From: an uncultured Eubacteriales bacterium
Lineage (GTDB): Bacteria > Bacillota_A > Clostridia > Lachnospirales > Lachnospiraceae
Length of the DNA: 5,552 nucleotides
Direction: 5' to 3'
Assembly (NCBI GenBank): GCA_902803345.1
Contig: CADCPV010000360.1
Span: 1 to 5,552, forward strand
Shown: one piece after another, positions 1-5,552 of the stretch
Numbering within the stretch: position 1 is the first letter of the stretch
How the letters are laid out: the number at the start of each line of letters is the position of its first letter
Translations under genes and position numbers: made by a program
Notes under the pieces: model-generated
What the model saw: only the letters and a program-made list of their open reading frames with translations
The model's database searches: none
Told to the model about the DNA's origin: nothing

Positions 1-210
1 TGCGGCAGCGCAATCGCTTCAAGCTCCATGGCGACCGAGCTGATTAAGGGAAAGCCGGTTTCGGAGGCGATGAAGCTGACGAACCAGGCGGTCGCCGAGG
101 CATTGGACGGCCTTCCGGCCTATAAGATGCACTGTTCGGTGCTTGCGGAGGAAGCAATCCAGTCTGCACTGGAGGATTACCAGAAAAGACAGACGGAAAA
201 GGCTGAATAA
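1..210 (+). CDS. nifU: NifU/IscU-type iron-sulfur cluster assembly scaffold, C-terminal part (5' truncated by window edge)
   Basis: Frame 1 is open from the first base and ends at TAA (208-210), giving about 69 residues of a protein whose start lies left of the window. The fragment opens with CGSAIASSSM and later has KMHCSVLAEEAI. In the NifU N-terminal/IscU family these surround the second and third of three conserved cysteines that hold the nascent Fe-S cluster (here fragment residues 1 and 45). Such proteins act in the cytoplasm, receiving sulfur from a cysteine desulfurase (NifS/IscS) and passing clusters to apoproteins. An ATG at 28 is internal and would remove the second cysteine, so it is not the start. 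In Clostridia this gene often follows nifS and sometimes an Rrf2-type regulator, but that cannot be seen here. The family call is confident; the choice between nifU and iscU naming is a convention. Confidence 0.9.
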   Translation, partial: CGSAIASSSMATELIKGKPVSEAMKLTNQAVAEALDGLPAYKMHCSVLAEEAIQSALEDYQKRQTEKAE

Positions 211-233
211 AAAAAGCTAAAAATTTATAAAAT

Positions 234-252
234 ACCTATTGACATAGTAGGT
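234..252. promoter_or_regulatory. Palindromic operator candidate, Rrf2/CymR-like, overlapping the metY -35 box
   Basis: ACCTATTGACATAGTAGGT is an imperfect inverted repeat: ACCTA (234-238) is the exact reverse complement of TAGGT (248-252), and the inner positions add one A-T and two G-T matches. It fully encloses the -35 hexamer TTGACA (239-244), so a bound protein would block RNA polymerase. From memory, Rrf2-family regulators (CymR, IscR) of cysteine and Fe-S genes bind sites of this general kind. The family assignment is inference; only the symmetry and its position are observed. Confidence 0.5.
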
Positions 253-267
253 GAGTGGTGCTATAAT
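239..267 (+). promoter_or_regulatory. Consensus sigma-A promoter of the leader-metY unit
   Basis: A perfect -35 TTGACA (239-244), a 17-bp spacer and a perfect -10 TATAAT (262-267), preceded by TG at 259-260 to give an extended -10. Transcription should begin near 274. Such an ideal promoter would be very strong unless held down, which fits the overlapping palindrome and the terminator placed before metY. Confidence 0.9.
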
Positions 268-299
268 GCACCCAATCTCAAAAAGAAAGGGCAAAAACA

Positions 300-389
300 A
301 TGCTGTACCTGAAGATCAGACAAAAGCAGTACATGTGCTGTCGAATGCTTAACTCCCGGGCAAACCATATGGCCGGGGCGTTCGACTGA
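300..389 (+). CDS. Putative 29-residue cysteine-containing leader peptide of the metY attenuator
   Basis: The small frame ATG (300-302) to TGA (387-389) begins MLYLKIRQKQYMCCRM and contains two adjacent Cys codons, TGC TGT (336-341), flanked by Met codons at 333 and 345. A modest ribosome binding site, GAAAGGG (285-291), lies 8 bases before the ATG, and the predicted transcript start is only about 26 bases upstream, so this is the first frame on the mRNA. The Cys codons sit at the edge of a 9-bp hairpin arm (340-348) and about 12 bases before the antiterminator arm (353-361), so a ribosome stalled for Cys-tRNA would break that hairpin. I infer a regulatory peptide of the trp-leader kind. It could instead be a chance frame in a structured leader; its amino-acid sequence resembles nothing I recognise. 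Confidence 0.6.
   Translation: MLYLKIRQKQYMCCRMLNSRANHMAGAFD
340..386 (+). promoter_or_regulatory. Anti-antiterminator hairpin in metY leader
   Basis: GTCGAATGC (340-348) pairs with GCGTTCGAC (378-386) over 9 bp with one G-U. The enclosed CCCGG (355-359) can also pair with CCGGG (373-377). This fold locks up the 353-361 arm and would leave the downstream terminator free to form. Its 5' arm overlaps the second Cys codon of the leader peptide. Confidence 0.55.
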
Positions 390-435
390 GCTTTTGACGC
401 CCTGTAATATTAGAGAATCAGCCATTGCCCGGGAG
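353..435 (+). promoter_or_regulatory. Antiterminator pairing that competes with the metY leader terminator
   Basis: CTCCCGGGCAA (353-363) is perfectly complementary to TTGCCCGGGAG (425-435), an 11-bp helix that uses up the left arm of the terminator. The first nine bases are an exact duplicate of the terminator's right arm (450-458). A small hairpin, GGGCGT (376-381) with ACGCCC (397-402), can sit inside the loop and is incompatible with the 340-386 hairpin. The choice between the two folds is the switch. The pairings are read from sequence; the regulatory logic is inferred. Confidence 0.6.
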
Positions 436-465
436 AATGAAGGAAAAGCCTCCCGGGCTTTTTCT
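427..465 (+). terminator. Intrinsic terminator in the metY leader (attenuator)
   Basis: GCCCGGGAG (427-435) and CTCCCGGGC (450-458) form a perfect 9-bp GC-rich stem with a 14-base loop, followed at once by TTTTTCT (459-465). It stands after the promoter and before the metY ribosome binding site, so it would stop most transcripts unless its left arm is diverted into the upstream pairing. It is too far downstream (over 210 bases and past a promoter) to be simply the end of the Fe-S scaffold operon. Confidence 0.9.
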
Positions 466-520
466 ATGTCTGAGAACTTTACAACATTACTTGAATAAAA
501 CCGAAAAGGAGATTATAATC

Positions 521-1807
521 ATGAGTAACTATCGTTTTGAAACTTTACAGCTTCACGTCGGACAGGAAAACCCGGATCCCACAACAGATGCACGTGCGGT
601 ACCGATTTACCAGACGACTTCATATGTTTTTCATAACAGCAAACACGCGGCCGACCGTTTCGGACTGGCTGATGCAGGAAATATATACGGAAGACTGACC
701 AATTCCACCCAGGAAGTACTGGAGAAGCGGATTGCAGCCCTCGAAGGCGGTTCGGCAGCCCTTGCGGTCAGCTCCGGCGCGGCGGCGATCAGCTACACGA
801 TCGAAGCGCTTGCGGCGAACGGCGGACACATTGTCGCGCAGAAGACGATCTACGGCGGCAGTTTCAATCTTCTTGCGCATACGCTCCCCCAGTACGGGAT
901 TGAAACCACTTTTGTCGACGCGCATGATCCTGCGGAAGTGGAAGGCGCGATCCGTGAGAATACACGGGCAATCTACCTTGAAACCCTCGGAAACCCCAAC
1001 AGCGATATTCCGGATGTGGATGCGATCGCAGAGATTGCCCATAAATACGGCCTGCCGCTTGTCGTGGACAATACTTTCGGAACGCCTTACTGGTTCCGGC
1101 CGATCGAGCACGGCGCAGACATCGTGGTTCATTCGGCAACCAAATTCATCGGCGGACACGGAACCTCCCTCGGCGGCGTCATCGTGGAGTCCGGCAAGTT
1201 CGACTGGAAAGCGAGCGGGAAATATCCGAACATCGCGGCCCCGAATCCGAGCTATCACGGCGTTTCCTTCTATGACGCGGTCGGGCCGGCAGCTTTTGTG
1301 ACCTTTATCCGTGCCATTCTGCTTCGGGACACCGGCGCCTGTATTTCGCCCTTCAACGCATTCCTGCTGCTGCAGGGCGCAGAAACACTGTCGCTCCGAC
1401 TGGACCGGCACGCGGAGAATACAAAGAAAGTGGTCGAATTCCTTTCCGCTCATCCGCAGGTCAGGAAGGTCAACCATCCGGCGCTTCCGGATCATCCGGA
1501 CCATGAACTGTACAAAAAGTATTTTCCGAACGGCGGCGCGTCGATCTTCACATTTGAGATCGAGGGCGGGCAGGAAGAGGCTTGGAAATTCATCGACAAT
1601 CTGCAGATTTTCTCGCTTCTTGCGAATGTTGCAGATGTGAAGAGTCTTGTCATTCATCCGGCTTCGACAACGCATTCGCAGCTTTCGGAAGAGGAGCTTC
1701 TGGACCAGGGCATTACGCCGAGCACAATTCGTCTCTCGATCGGAACCGAGCATATTGACGACATCATTGAGGATCTGGAGCGGGGATTCGCAGCAGTAAA
1801 AGCCTGA
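521..1807 (+). CDS. metY: O-acetylhomoserine sulfhydrylase (O-acetylhomoserine aminocarboxypropyltransferase)
   Basis: A 428-residue cytoplasmic PLP enzyme of the Cys/Met metabolism (cystathionine gamma-synthase-like) family that makes homocysteine from O-acetyl-L-homoserine and sulfide in direct-sulfhydrylation methionine synthesis. Seen in order: an N-terminal ETLQLHVGQ segment; IYGRLTNSTQEVLEKRIAALEGG-type active-site region; SSGAAA phosphate-binding stretch; ETLGNP; VVDNTFG with the PLP-contacting Asp183; HSATKFIGGHG with the Schiff-base Lys208; and a C-terminal SLVIHPASTTH region. Length is normal for MetY and longer than the roughly 380-400 residues of MetB/MetC, and the insertions suit MetY. 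The ATG at 521 is chosen for its ribosome binding site AAAGGAGA (505-512); an upstream in-frame TTG at 425 falls in the terminator stem. Expression is probably gated by the leader attenuator and the palindrome at the promoter. It is followed by cysK. Confidence 0.93.
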   Translation: MSNYRFETLQLHVGQENPDPTTDARAVPIYQTTSYVFHNSKHAADRFGLADAGNIYGRLTNSTQEVLEKRIAALEGGSAALAVSSGAAAISYTIEALAANGGHIVAQKTIYGGSFNLLAHTLPQYGIETTFVDAHDPAEVEGAIRENTRAIYLETLGNPNSDIPDVDAIAEIAHKYGLPLVVDNTFGTPYWFRPIEHGADIVVHSATKFIGGHGTSLGGVIVESGKFDWKASGKYPNIAAPNPSYHGVSFYDAVGPAAFVTFIRAILLRDTGACISPFNAFLLLQGAETLSLRLDRHAENTKKVVEFLSAHPQVRKVNHPALPDHPDHELYKKYFPNGGASIFTFEIEGGQEEAWKFIDNLQIFSLLANVADVKSLVIHPASTTHSQLSEEELLDQGITPSTIRLSIGTEHIDDIIEDLERGFAAVKA

Positions 1808-1820
1808 GGGAATGCTTATG

Positions 1821-1915
1821 TGTCATCCCGAGCGCAGGCCGCAGCCGAGGGATCCCGTGACTTCACGGACATCCTGATGGGATTCCTCCACTCGCTTCGC
1901 TCGGTCGGAATGACA
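1821..1915. repeat. 95-bp hairpin-forming intergenic repeat (REP/MITE-like)
   Basis: The element starts TGTCATCCCGA (1821-1831) and ends TCGGAATGACA (1905-1915), near-perfect inverted ends. Inside, GAGCG (1830-1834) pairs with CGCTC (1898-1902), GAGGGATCCC (1847-1856) pairs with GGGATTCCTC (1879-1888) with one wobble, and CCGTG/CACGG (1855-1859/1864-1868) makes an alternative inner hairpin. The whole stretch can fold as one long imperfect hairpin. It resembles the TGTCATcC-type short repeats found between genes in many bacterial genomes. It has no coding potential I trust. It could be a non-autonomous mobile element or an mRNA-stabilising structure between metY and cysK. Confidence 0.65.
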
Positions 1916-1936
1916 AAAGGGCAGAATATGGCACAG

Positions 1937-1958
1937 CGGGCTTTCGCCCGACATGACA
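1937..1958. repeat. Short hairpin with TGACA tail, possible fragment of a second repeat copy
   Basis: CGGGC (1937-1941) and GCCCG (1946-1950) form a 5-bp stem with a TTTC loop, followed by ACATGACA. The TGACA end matches the border of the adjacent 95-bp element, so this may be a partial relative. It has no T-run, so it is not an intrinsic terminator. Confidence 0.4.
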
Positions 1959-1993
1959 AATAATCAAGTAATACATTTAGAAAGGAAATCACC

Positions 1994-2926
1994 ATGTCAA
2001 ACATCTACAAAGGAACTTTAGGACTGATCGGAAACACACCCCTCGTAGAGGTGGAAAACCTGGAAAAGGCACTCGGCTTAGAGGCGACCGTACTTGTGAA
2101 ATTAGAGTACTTCAACCCGGCCGGCTCCGTCAAGGACCGTATCGCAAAGGCGATGATCGAAGACGCGGAGGAGAAAGGTCTGCTGTGCCCGGATTCCGTT
2201 ATCATTGAGCCCACATCCGGCAATACCGGCATCGGACTTGCGGCAATCGCAGCTGCGAAGGGCTATCGGATCATTCTGACAATGCCTGAGACGATGAGCG
2301 TGGAGCGCCGCAACATCCTCAAGGCCTACGGCGCGGAAATCGTGCTGACGGAAGGCGCGAAGGGAATGAAGGGTGCGATTGCGAAGGCGGAGGAACTTGC
2401 ACAGGAGATTCCGAGAAGCTTCATCCCCGGCCAGTTTGTCAATCCTGCAAATCCGGCGATCCATAAGGCAACGACCGGTCCTGAAATCTTCCGGGATACA
2501 GACGGTGCCGTGGATATCTTTATCGCAGGTGTCGGTACCGGCGGAACGCTTACCGGCGTCGGCGAATACCTGAAATCTCAGAAACCGGAAGTGAAGATTG
2601 TCGCGCTCGAGCCGGAAGATTCGCCGGTCCTTTCGGAAGGCCGTTCCGGTGCGCACAAGATTCAGGGCATTGGCGCGGGCTTCGTTCCGGATGTGCTGAA
2701 CACCAAGGTGTATGACGAGATTATCAAAGCGCCTGCGGGAAAGGCTTTCGAAACCGCGAAACTTCTTGCAAAGAAGGAAGGCATCTCGGTCGGCATCTCC
2801 TCCGGCGCGGCACTCTGGGGTGCGATCGAATTAGCGAAACGACCGGAAAACAAGGGAAAGACCATTGTAGCGCTTCTCCCGGACAGCGGTGACCGCTACT
2901 ATTCGACAGCACTGTTTACGGAGTAA
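1994..2926 (+). CDS. cysK: Cysteine synthase (O-acetylserine sulfhydrylase)
   Basis: A 310-residue fold-type II PLP enzyme that makes L-cysteine from O-acetyl-L-serine and sulfide in the cytoplasm. Seen: IGNTPLVE near the N-terminus; NPAGSVKDR with the Schiff-base Lys47; the substrate-binding loop TSGNTG (74-79); PETMSVERR (98-106); the phosphate-binding GTGGT (181-185); [12 protein letters not shown] (221-232); SSGAA (269-273); and [10 protein letters not shown] near the end. All motifs are intact and the length matches CysK (about 305-320). CysM or cystathionine beta-synthase-like relatives are less likely because CysK-type loops are present. The start at 1994 is set by AAAGGA (1981-1986). 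I see no convincing promoter in the 186-base gap after metY, so it is probably co-transcribed with metY and shares its control. A strong terminator follows. Confidence 0.95.
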   Translation: MSNIYKGTLGLIGNTPLVEVENLEKALGLEATVLVKLEYFNPAGSVKDRIAKAMIEDAEEKGLLCPDSVIIEPTSGNTGIGLAAIAAAKGYRIILTMPETMSVERRNILKAYGAEIVLTEGAKGMKGAIAKAEELAQEIPRSFIPGQFVNPANPAIHKATTGPEIFRDTDGAVDIFIAGVGTGGTLTGVGEYLKSQKPEVKIVALEPEDSPVLSEGRSGAHKIQGIGAGFVPDVLNTKVYDEIIKAPAGKAFETAKLLAKKEGISVGISSGAALWGAIELAKRPENKGKTIVALLPDSGDRYYSTALFTE

Positions 2927-2967
2927 GGCTCCGTCAGGCAGAATCAGAACATATTTACAGTATAGGC

Positions 2968-3001
2968 AGGCGCCCGGGGTTCAATCTCCGAGCGCCTTTT
3001 T
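2968..3001 (+). terminator. Intrinsic terminator after cysK
   Basis: AGGCGC (2968-2973) pairs with GCGCCT (2992-2997), the stem continues past one mismatch with CGGGG (2975-2979) against CTCCG (2986-2990), the loop is TTCAAT, and TTTTT (2997-3001) follows. It closes the metY-cysK unit 41 bases after the cysK stop. Confidence 0.9.
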
Positions 3002-3012
3002 CCGATATCCTG

Positions 3013-3042
3013 TTGACGGATGCTTTGGTTTCGGGGTACAAT
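3013..3042 (+). promoter_or_regulatory. Sigma-A-type promoter of the lactonase-hydrolase unit
   Basis: TTGACG (3013-3018), an 18-bp spacer and TACAAT (3037-3042), each one base off consensus. It sits directly after the cysK terminator and would start transcription near 3049, about 28 bases before the lactonase ATG. No operator or leader structure is visible. Confidence 0.75.
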
Positions 3043-3076
3043 AAAGACAGCATTTCAGGCATCGGAAGGAGACATC

Positions 3077-4108
3077 ATGACAAGAACATTTTTTATCGCG
3101 GACTGGAACCGCGAGGGCGGCGTGTATGCGCTGGATTTTGATTTTGACAGCGGAAAGATTACAGCAGTCGACAAGGCTGCGGAGGGGCACAACACCTCCT
3201 TCTTTGAAAAGGATGGGGAAATTCTTTATGTGCTCTCGGAGATCGGCGGCCCCGGGAAATTCGCGGGCCTTGTGGAGTCTTTTGAGAGGAAGGACGGGAA
3301 GCTTCTGAAGATCGACGAATTCAGAGGAATTCCCTCAGGCTGTCCGCATCTTCGGCTTTCGAACGACAAAAAGGCCCTGTATTTCGCAAGCTACCAGACC
3401 GGCGCAGTTGCGTCCCTTTCGGTGGATCAGGGGCGATTCGGGAAGATCACAAGTTGTATTCCTTACGAAGGCAGCAGCGTAAACCGTTTCCGCCAGGAGG
3501 CATCGCACGCACACATGATGTGTACGGATCCTTCGGGAAAGTACGTATTCTGCTGCGATCTCGGGACGGATGAGGTGCGCATGTACCGGATTCTGTCAGA
3601 GGGAGAAATGTTGCCCGTCGGCGCGCTGAAAACGCCGGAAGGCTATGGTCCGCGCCACATGGTTTTCTCACAGGATGGGAAGTATCTTTATGTGGTTTGC
3701 GAGCTTTTCTACCATCTGCTGGTTTACGCGCTCGACGGGAAGGGCGGAGGCAGCTTGATCCGGGATATCGAGATCGATCCTGCACTCCCGGCGGATCAGA
3801 ACTGGGGCGCCGCGATTCAATTTTCCGCGGACAGCAGACTCCTTCTGACCTCAAACCGGGGAACGGAAATCAGCATGATCGATCTGTTTTCGATGGAAAA
3901 CCCGGAAAAACCGGTGCGGATTGCGGCGCTTCCGGGGCTTGCGCATCCGCGTGACTTTATGCTGTTTGAGGAGCTGGAAAAGCCGTACCTGATCGTGCTG
4001 AACATGACCAGCGAGGCAGTTGAATTCTACGCATTTGACCGGGAAAAGCTGACATTTACGCTGCTGGATTCGACGAAAGAGATCCCTTCGCCGGTGTGTA
4101 TCGCGTAA
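3077..4108 (+). CDS. Lactonase family beta-propeller protein (6-phosphogluconolactonase YbhE/Pgl-like)
   Basis: A 343-residue protein that matches the lactonase family (seven-bladed propeller, PF10282 type). Seen: an N-terminal first blade with GGVYALDFD and HNTSFFE, the family signature region SHAHM (H144 and H146) followed by DPSGKYVFCCDLGTDEVRMY, then GPRHMVFSQDGKYLYVVCEL (191-210) and later blades ending LAHPRDFML and ...FDREKLTF. No signal peptide or membrane segment is visible, so it is likely cytoplasmic. Some members hydrolyse 6-phosphogluconolactone, but many act on unknown lactones and no pentose-phosphate gene is nearby, so I do not assign pgl. ATG 3077 is chosen for GGAAGGAG (3064-3071); an in-frame ATG at 3020 lies inside the promoter, upstream of the expected transcript start. 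It is probably co-transcribed with the hydrolase 27 bases downstream. Confidence 0.85.
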   Translation: MTRTFFIADWNREGGVYALDFDFDSGKITAVDKAAEGHNTSFFEKDGEILYVLSEIGGPGKFAGLVESFERKDGKLLKIDEFRGIPSGCPHLRLSNDKKALYFASYQTGAVASLSVDQGRFGKITSCIPYEGSSVNRFRQEASHAHMMCTDPSGKYVFCCDLGTDEVRMYRILSEGEMLPVGALKTPEGYGPRHMVFSQDGKYLYVVCELFYHLLVYALDGKGGGSLIRDIEIDPALPADQNWGAAIQFSADSRLLLTSNRGTEISMIDLFSMENPEKPVRIAALPGLAHPRDFMLFEELEKPYLIVLNMTSEAVEFYAFDREKLTFTLLDSTKEIPSPVCIA

Positions 4109-4135
4109 AAAGAGCATTTATCAGAGGAGGGGATT

Positions 4136-5552
4136 ATGTACAAACGCATTTCACACTATTACCCGGGCTGCGACGGGACAAAGCTCGCGGTTGACCTGTA
4201 CCTGCCGGAAACTTCGGAGAAAGTCCCGGTGTTGTTCCGAGTCTCCCGGAATCCACGCCGGCCGGATCCGGCGGATGAGCGGGGACAGACCTTCTTTCAG
4301 CATGAGTTCGCGCAATTGGAATATTTCCTCGAGCGCGGTTATGCGATCGCGATCCCGGAAATGCGCGGCGTCGGCGCTTCCTACGGCACGAATGAGGGCT
4401 TCTGGTCACCGATTGACGGACGCGACATGGCAGCGCTGATTGACCAGGTCGCGGAGGAGCCCTGGTGCAACGGAAACGCCGGAATGTACGGCGGATCAAA
4501 TGTCGGCGCGTCCCAGCATTTCGCGGCGAAGAACCGACCGAAACACCTTCGCTGCATTATTCCCTGTGACTGCAGCGCGGATTTCTATTATCAGAATTAT
4601 CCGAACGGCGTGTCGATTATGCCGGAAATGAAGGCGCCGAAGGCGCCGGTCAGGATGGGCGTTCCGGTTGATGAAGATCCGGCGCCGGATTATCCGATGG
4701 CGCATGAGGCGATGGCGGGCCACGGTTTCAACATGGGCTTTCTGGAACAGTATTTGCCGGATATGCACCGGGACAGCGTAAATCACCGTATCGGCTACGC
4801 GCCGAACATGGAGATTCCGGTCTGGAACACAATGGATCAGGTACGGTTTTCCGGAATCGCGGTTTATCCCTACGGCGCGTTCTACGAGCCCGGCTGCACC
4901 AACAAGATCTTTGAGTACCGTGCCTGGGGCGGGAAGCTTCTTCTCGGACCCTGGCGCCACTGCGAAGTCTATCGGGACAGCTGCGACTTCCCGGCGGGCG
5001 TGTTCGACTGGAAGACGGATCACCTCCGCTGGTTTGATCATTTCCTGAAGGGTGAAGACAACGGCGTAACGGAAGAGCCGCCGGTGCTGTATTATACGAC
5101 GGATGATGAGAAACCCTGGCATCGGAGCGCGGATTTCCCGCTCGACGACCAGACAAACCCGTCGCTTCTGCTTACAGCGGACGGAAAGCTGACGGAAGAA
5201 AGCGGTGAGGCGGAGGATCCAGCCGAAGTGAAATACCGGGTCCGGGACGACATCACGATCATCGACTCCATGGGACGGCTGAACCGCAGAATTGACGGAG
5301 ATCTCTCAGAGGAGGCTGCAAAATGCCTGACATTCACAACGGAGACGCTTTCGGAGGATCTGGAGCTCACGGGTTTCCCGGTTGTCGAGCTCTATGCGAA
5401 GTCTACTTATGAGGACGGCATCTTCCTTGCGGAACTTCTGGAAATCCTTCCGGACGGAAAGGCACATTTCCTGACCGACGGCATGCTCAGAGGGCGCTCC
5501 GCGAAGATCTCCCGGCATCCGATCCTTGACCCGATCGGTGTGCCTTATCACA
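4136..5552 (+). CDS. CocE/NonD-type alpha/beta hydrolase (X-Pro dipeptidyl-peptidase S15-like), 3' truncated by window edge
   Basis: The frame opens at ATG 4136 behind AGGAGG (4125-4130) and stays open to the window end: 472 residues without a stop, out of perhaps 550-600 for the family. The N-terminal part looks like the S15 alpha/beta hydrolase domain: VPVLFRVSRNP, RGYAIAIPEMRGVGASYG, EEPWCNGNAGMYGGSNVGASQ with putative nucleophile Ser121, and LLGPWRHCEV with His275. From about residue 340 it becomes the beta-rich C-terminal jelly-roll domain, with GFPVVELYAKS and LRGRSAK. Known members cleave esters, beta-lactam acyl esters or X-Pro peptides; the substrate here is unknown. By hand alignment the acid position is Glu251 (FYEPG) rather than the usual Asp (WYDxF), and the oxyanion Tyr of CocE appears to be Arg41. 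No signal peptide is seen, so it is probably cytoplasmic, translated with the upstream lactonase. Confidence 0.85.
   Translation, partial: MYKRISHYYPGCDGTKLAVDLYLPETSEKVPVLFRVSRNPRRPDPADERGQTFFQHEFAQLEYFLERGYAIAIPEMRGVGASYGTNEGFWSPIDGRDMAALIDQVAEEPWCNGNAGMYGGSNVGASQHFAAKNRPKHLRCIIPCDCSADFYYQNYPNGVSIMPEMKAPKAPVRMGVPVDEDPAPDYPMAHEAMAGHGFNMGFLEQYLPDMHRDSVNHRIGYAPNMEIPVWNTMDQVRFSGIAVYPYGAFYEPGCTNKIFEYRAWGGKLLLGPWRHCEVYRDSCDFPAGVFDWKTDHLRWFDHFLKGEDNGVTEEPPVLYYTTDDEKPWHRSADFPLDDQTNPSLLLTADGKLTEESGEAEDPAEVKYRVRDDITIIDSMGRLNRRIDGDLSEEAAKCLTFTTETLSEDLELTGFPVVELYAKSTYEDGIFLAELLEILPDGKAHFLTDGMLRGRSAKISRHPILDPIGVPYH

Noticed and set aside
274..465. S-box (SAM) riboswitch or T-box in the metY leader
   Set aside because: I looked for the SAM-I core and for the T-box AGGGTGGNACC element and found neither, although the terminator/antiterminator layout is similar. 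The other SAM classes were not recognisable by eye, so a covariance search remains the decisive test.
425..520. Upstream TTG start that would extend MetY by 32 residues
   Set aside because: The extension would be translated from the terminator stem-loop, lacks a ribosome binding site and looks unlike any MetY N-terminus. ATG 521 has a clear AAAGGAGA at the right distance.
620..1753. Long open frame on the minus strand (377 codons) opposite metY
   Set aside because: It lies wholly inside metY, whose motifs are complete. The conceptual protein is rich in Arg and Cys with no recognisable domain and no ribosome binding site, as expected of an antisense shadow in GC-rich coding DNA.
1816..2004. 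Minus-strand 62-codon frame between metY and cysK
   Set aside because: It is made mostly of the hairpin repeat read in one frame, has no ribosome binding site and no family resemblance.
3020..3076. Upstream ATG start that would extend the lactonase by 19 residues
   Set aside because: It lies within the promoter, before the expected transcript start. ATG 3077 has a strong GGAAGGAG site.
4496..5370. Minus-strand frames opposite the CocE-type hydrolase (208, 142 and 92 codons)
   Set aside because: The plus-strand frame is uninterrupted with hydrolase motifs throughout; the antisense frames overlap one another and look compositionally biased toward Arg.

Overview
The window reads as chromosomal DNA of a fairly GC-rich Firmicute, most likely a gut-type member of Clostridia such as Lachnospiraceae or a relative. 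This is inferred from the NifU/MetY/CysK protein types, strong AGGAGG-like ribosome binding sites, consensus sigma-A promoters and intrinsic terminators; no sequence search was possible. All supported genes lie on the + strand.

Layout. Positions 1-210 hold the C-terminal part of a NifU/IscU-type Fe-S scaffold protein. Positions 211-520 are a dense regulatory region. It has a perfect-consensus promoter (TTGACA, 17 bp, TATAAT with extended -10) whose -35 box lies inside a palindrome resembling Rrf2-family operators. Behind it is a leader that appears to encode a 29-residue peptide with adjacent Cys codons, and then an intrinsic terminator. The same 9-base arm occurs upstream and can form a competing antiterminator, which is the layout of a leader-peptide transcription attenuator. 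Positions 521-1807 encode O-acetylhomoserine sulfhydrylase (metY). A 95-bp hairpin-forming repeat and a smaller hairpin separate it from cysteine synthase (cysK, 1994-2926), which ends at a strong terminator (2968-3001). A second promoter (3013-3042) then drives a lactonase-family beta-propeller protein (3077-4108) and, 27 bp later, a CocE/NonD-type alpha/beta hydrolase that runs off the right edge (4136 onward).

How the genes fit together. MetY and CysK both fix sulfide, into homocysteine and cysteine respectively, so control by cysteine supply makes sense. The Fe-S scaffold upstream belongs to a system that uses cysteine as its sulfur source. The lactonase and hydrolase form a separate unit with no evident link to sulfur metabolism; their substrates cannot be read from sequence. 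The most notable item is the candidate cysteine-responsive attenuator at about 274-465. Firmicutes usually control such genes with S-box or T-box RNAs or CymR-type repressors, and neither RNA type is recognisable here.
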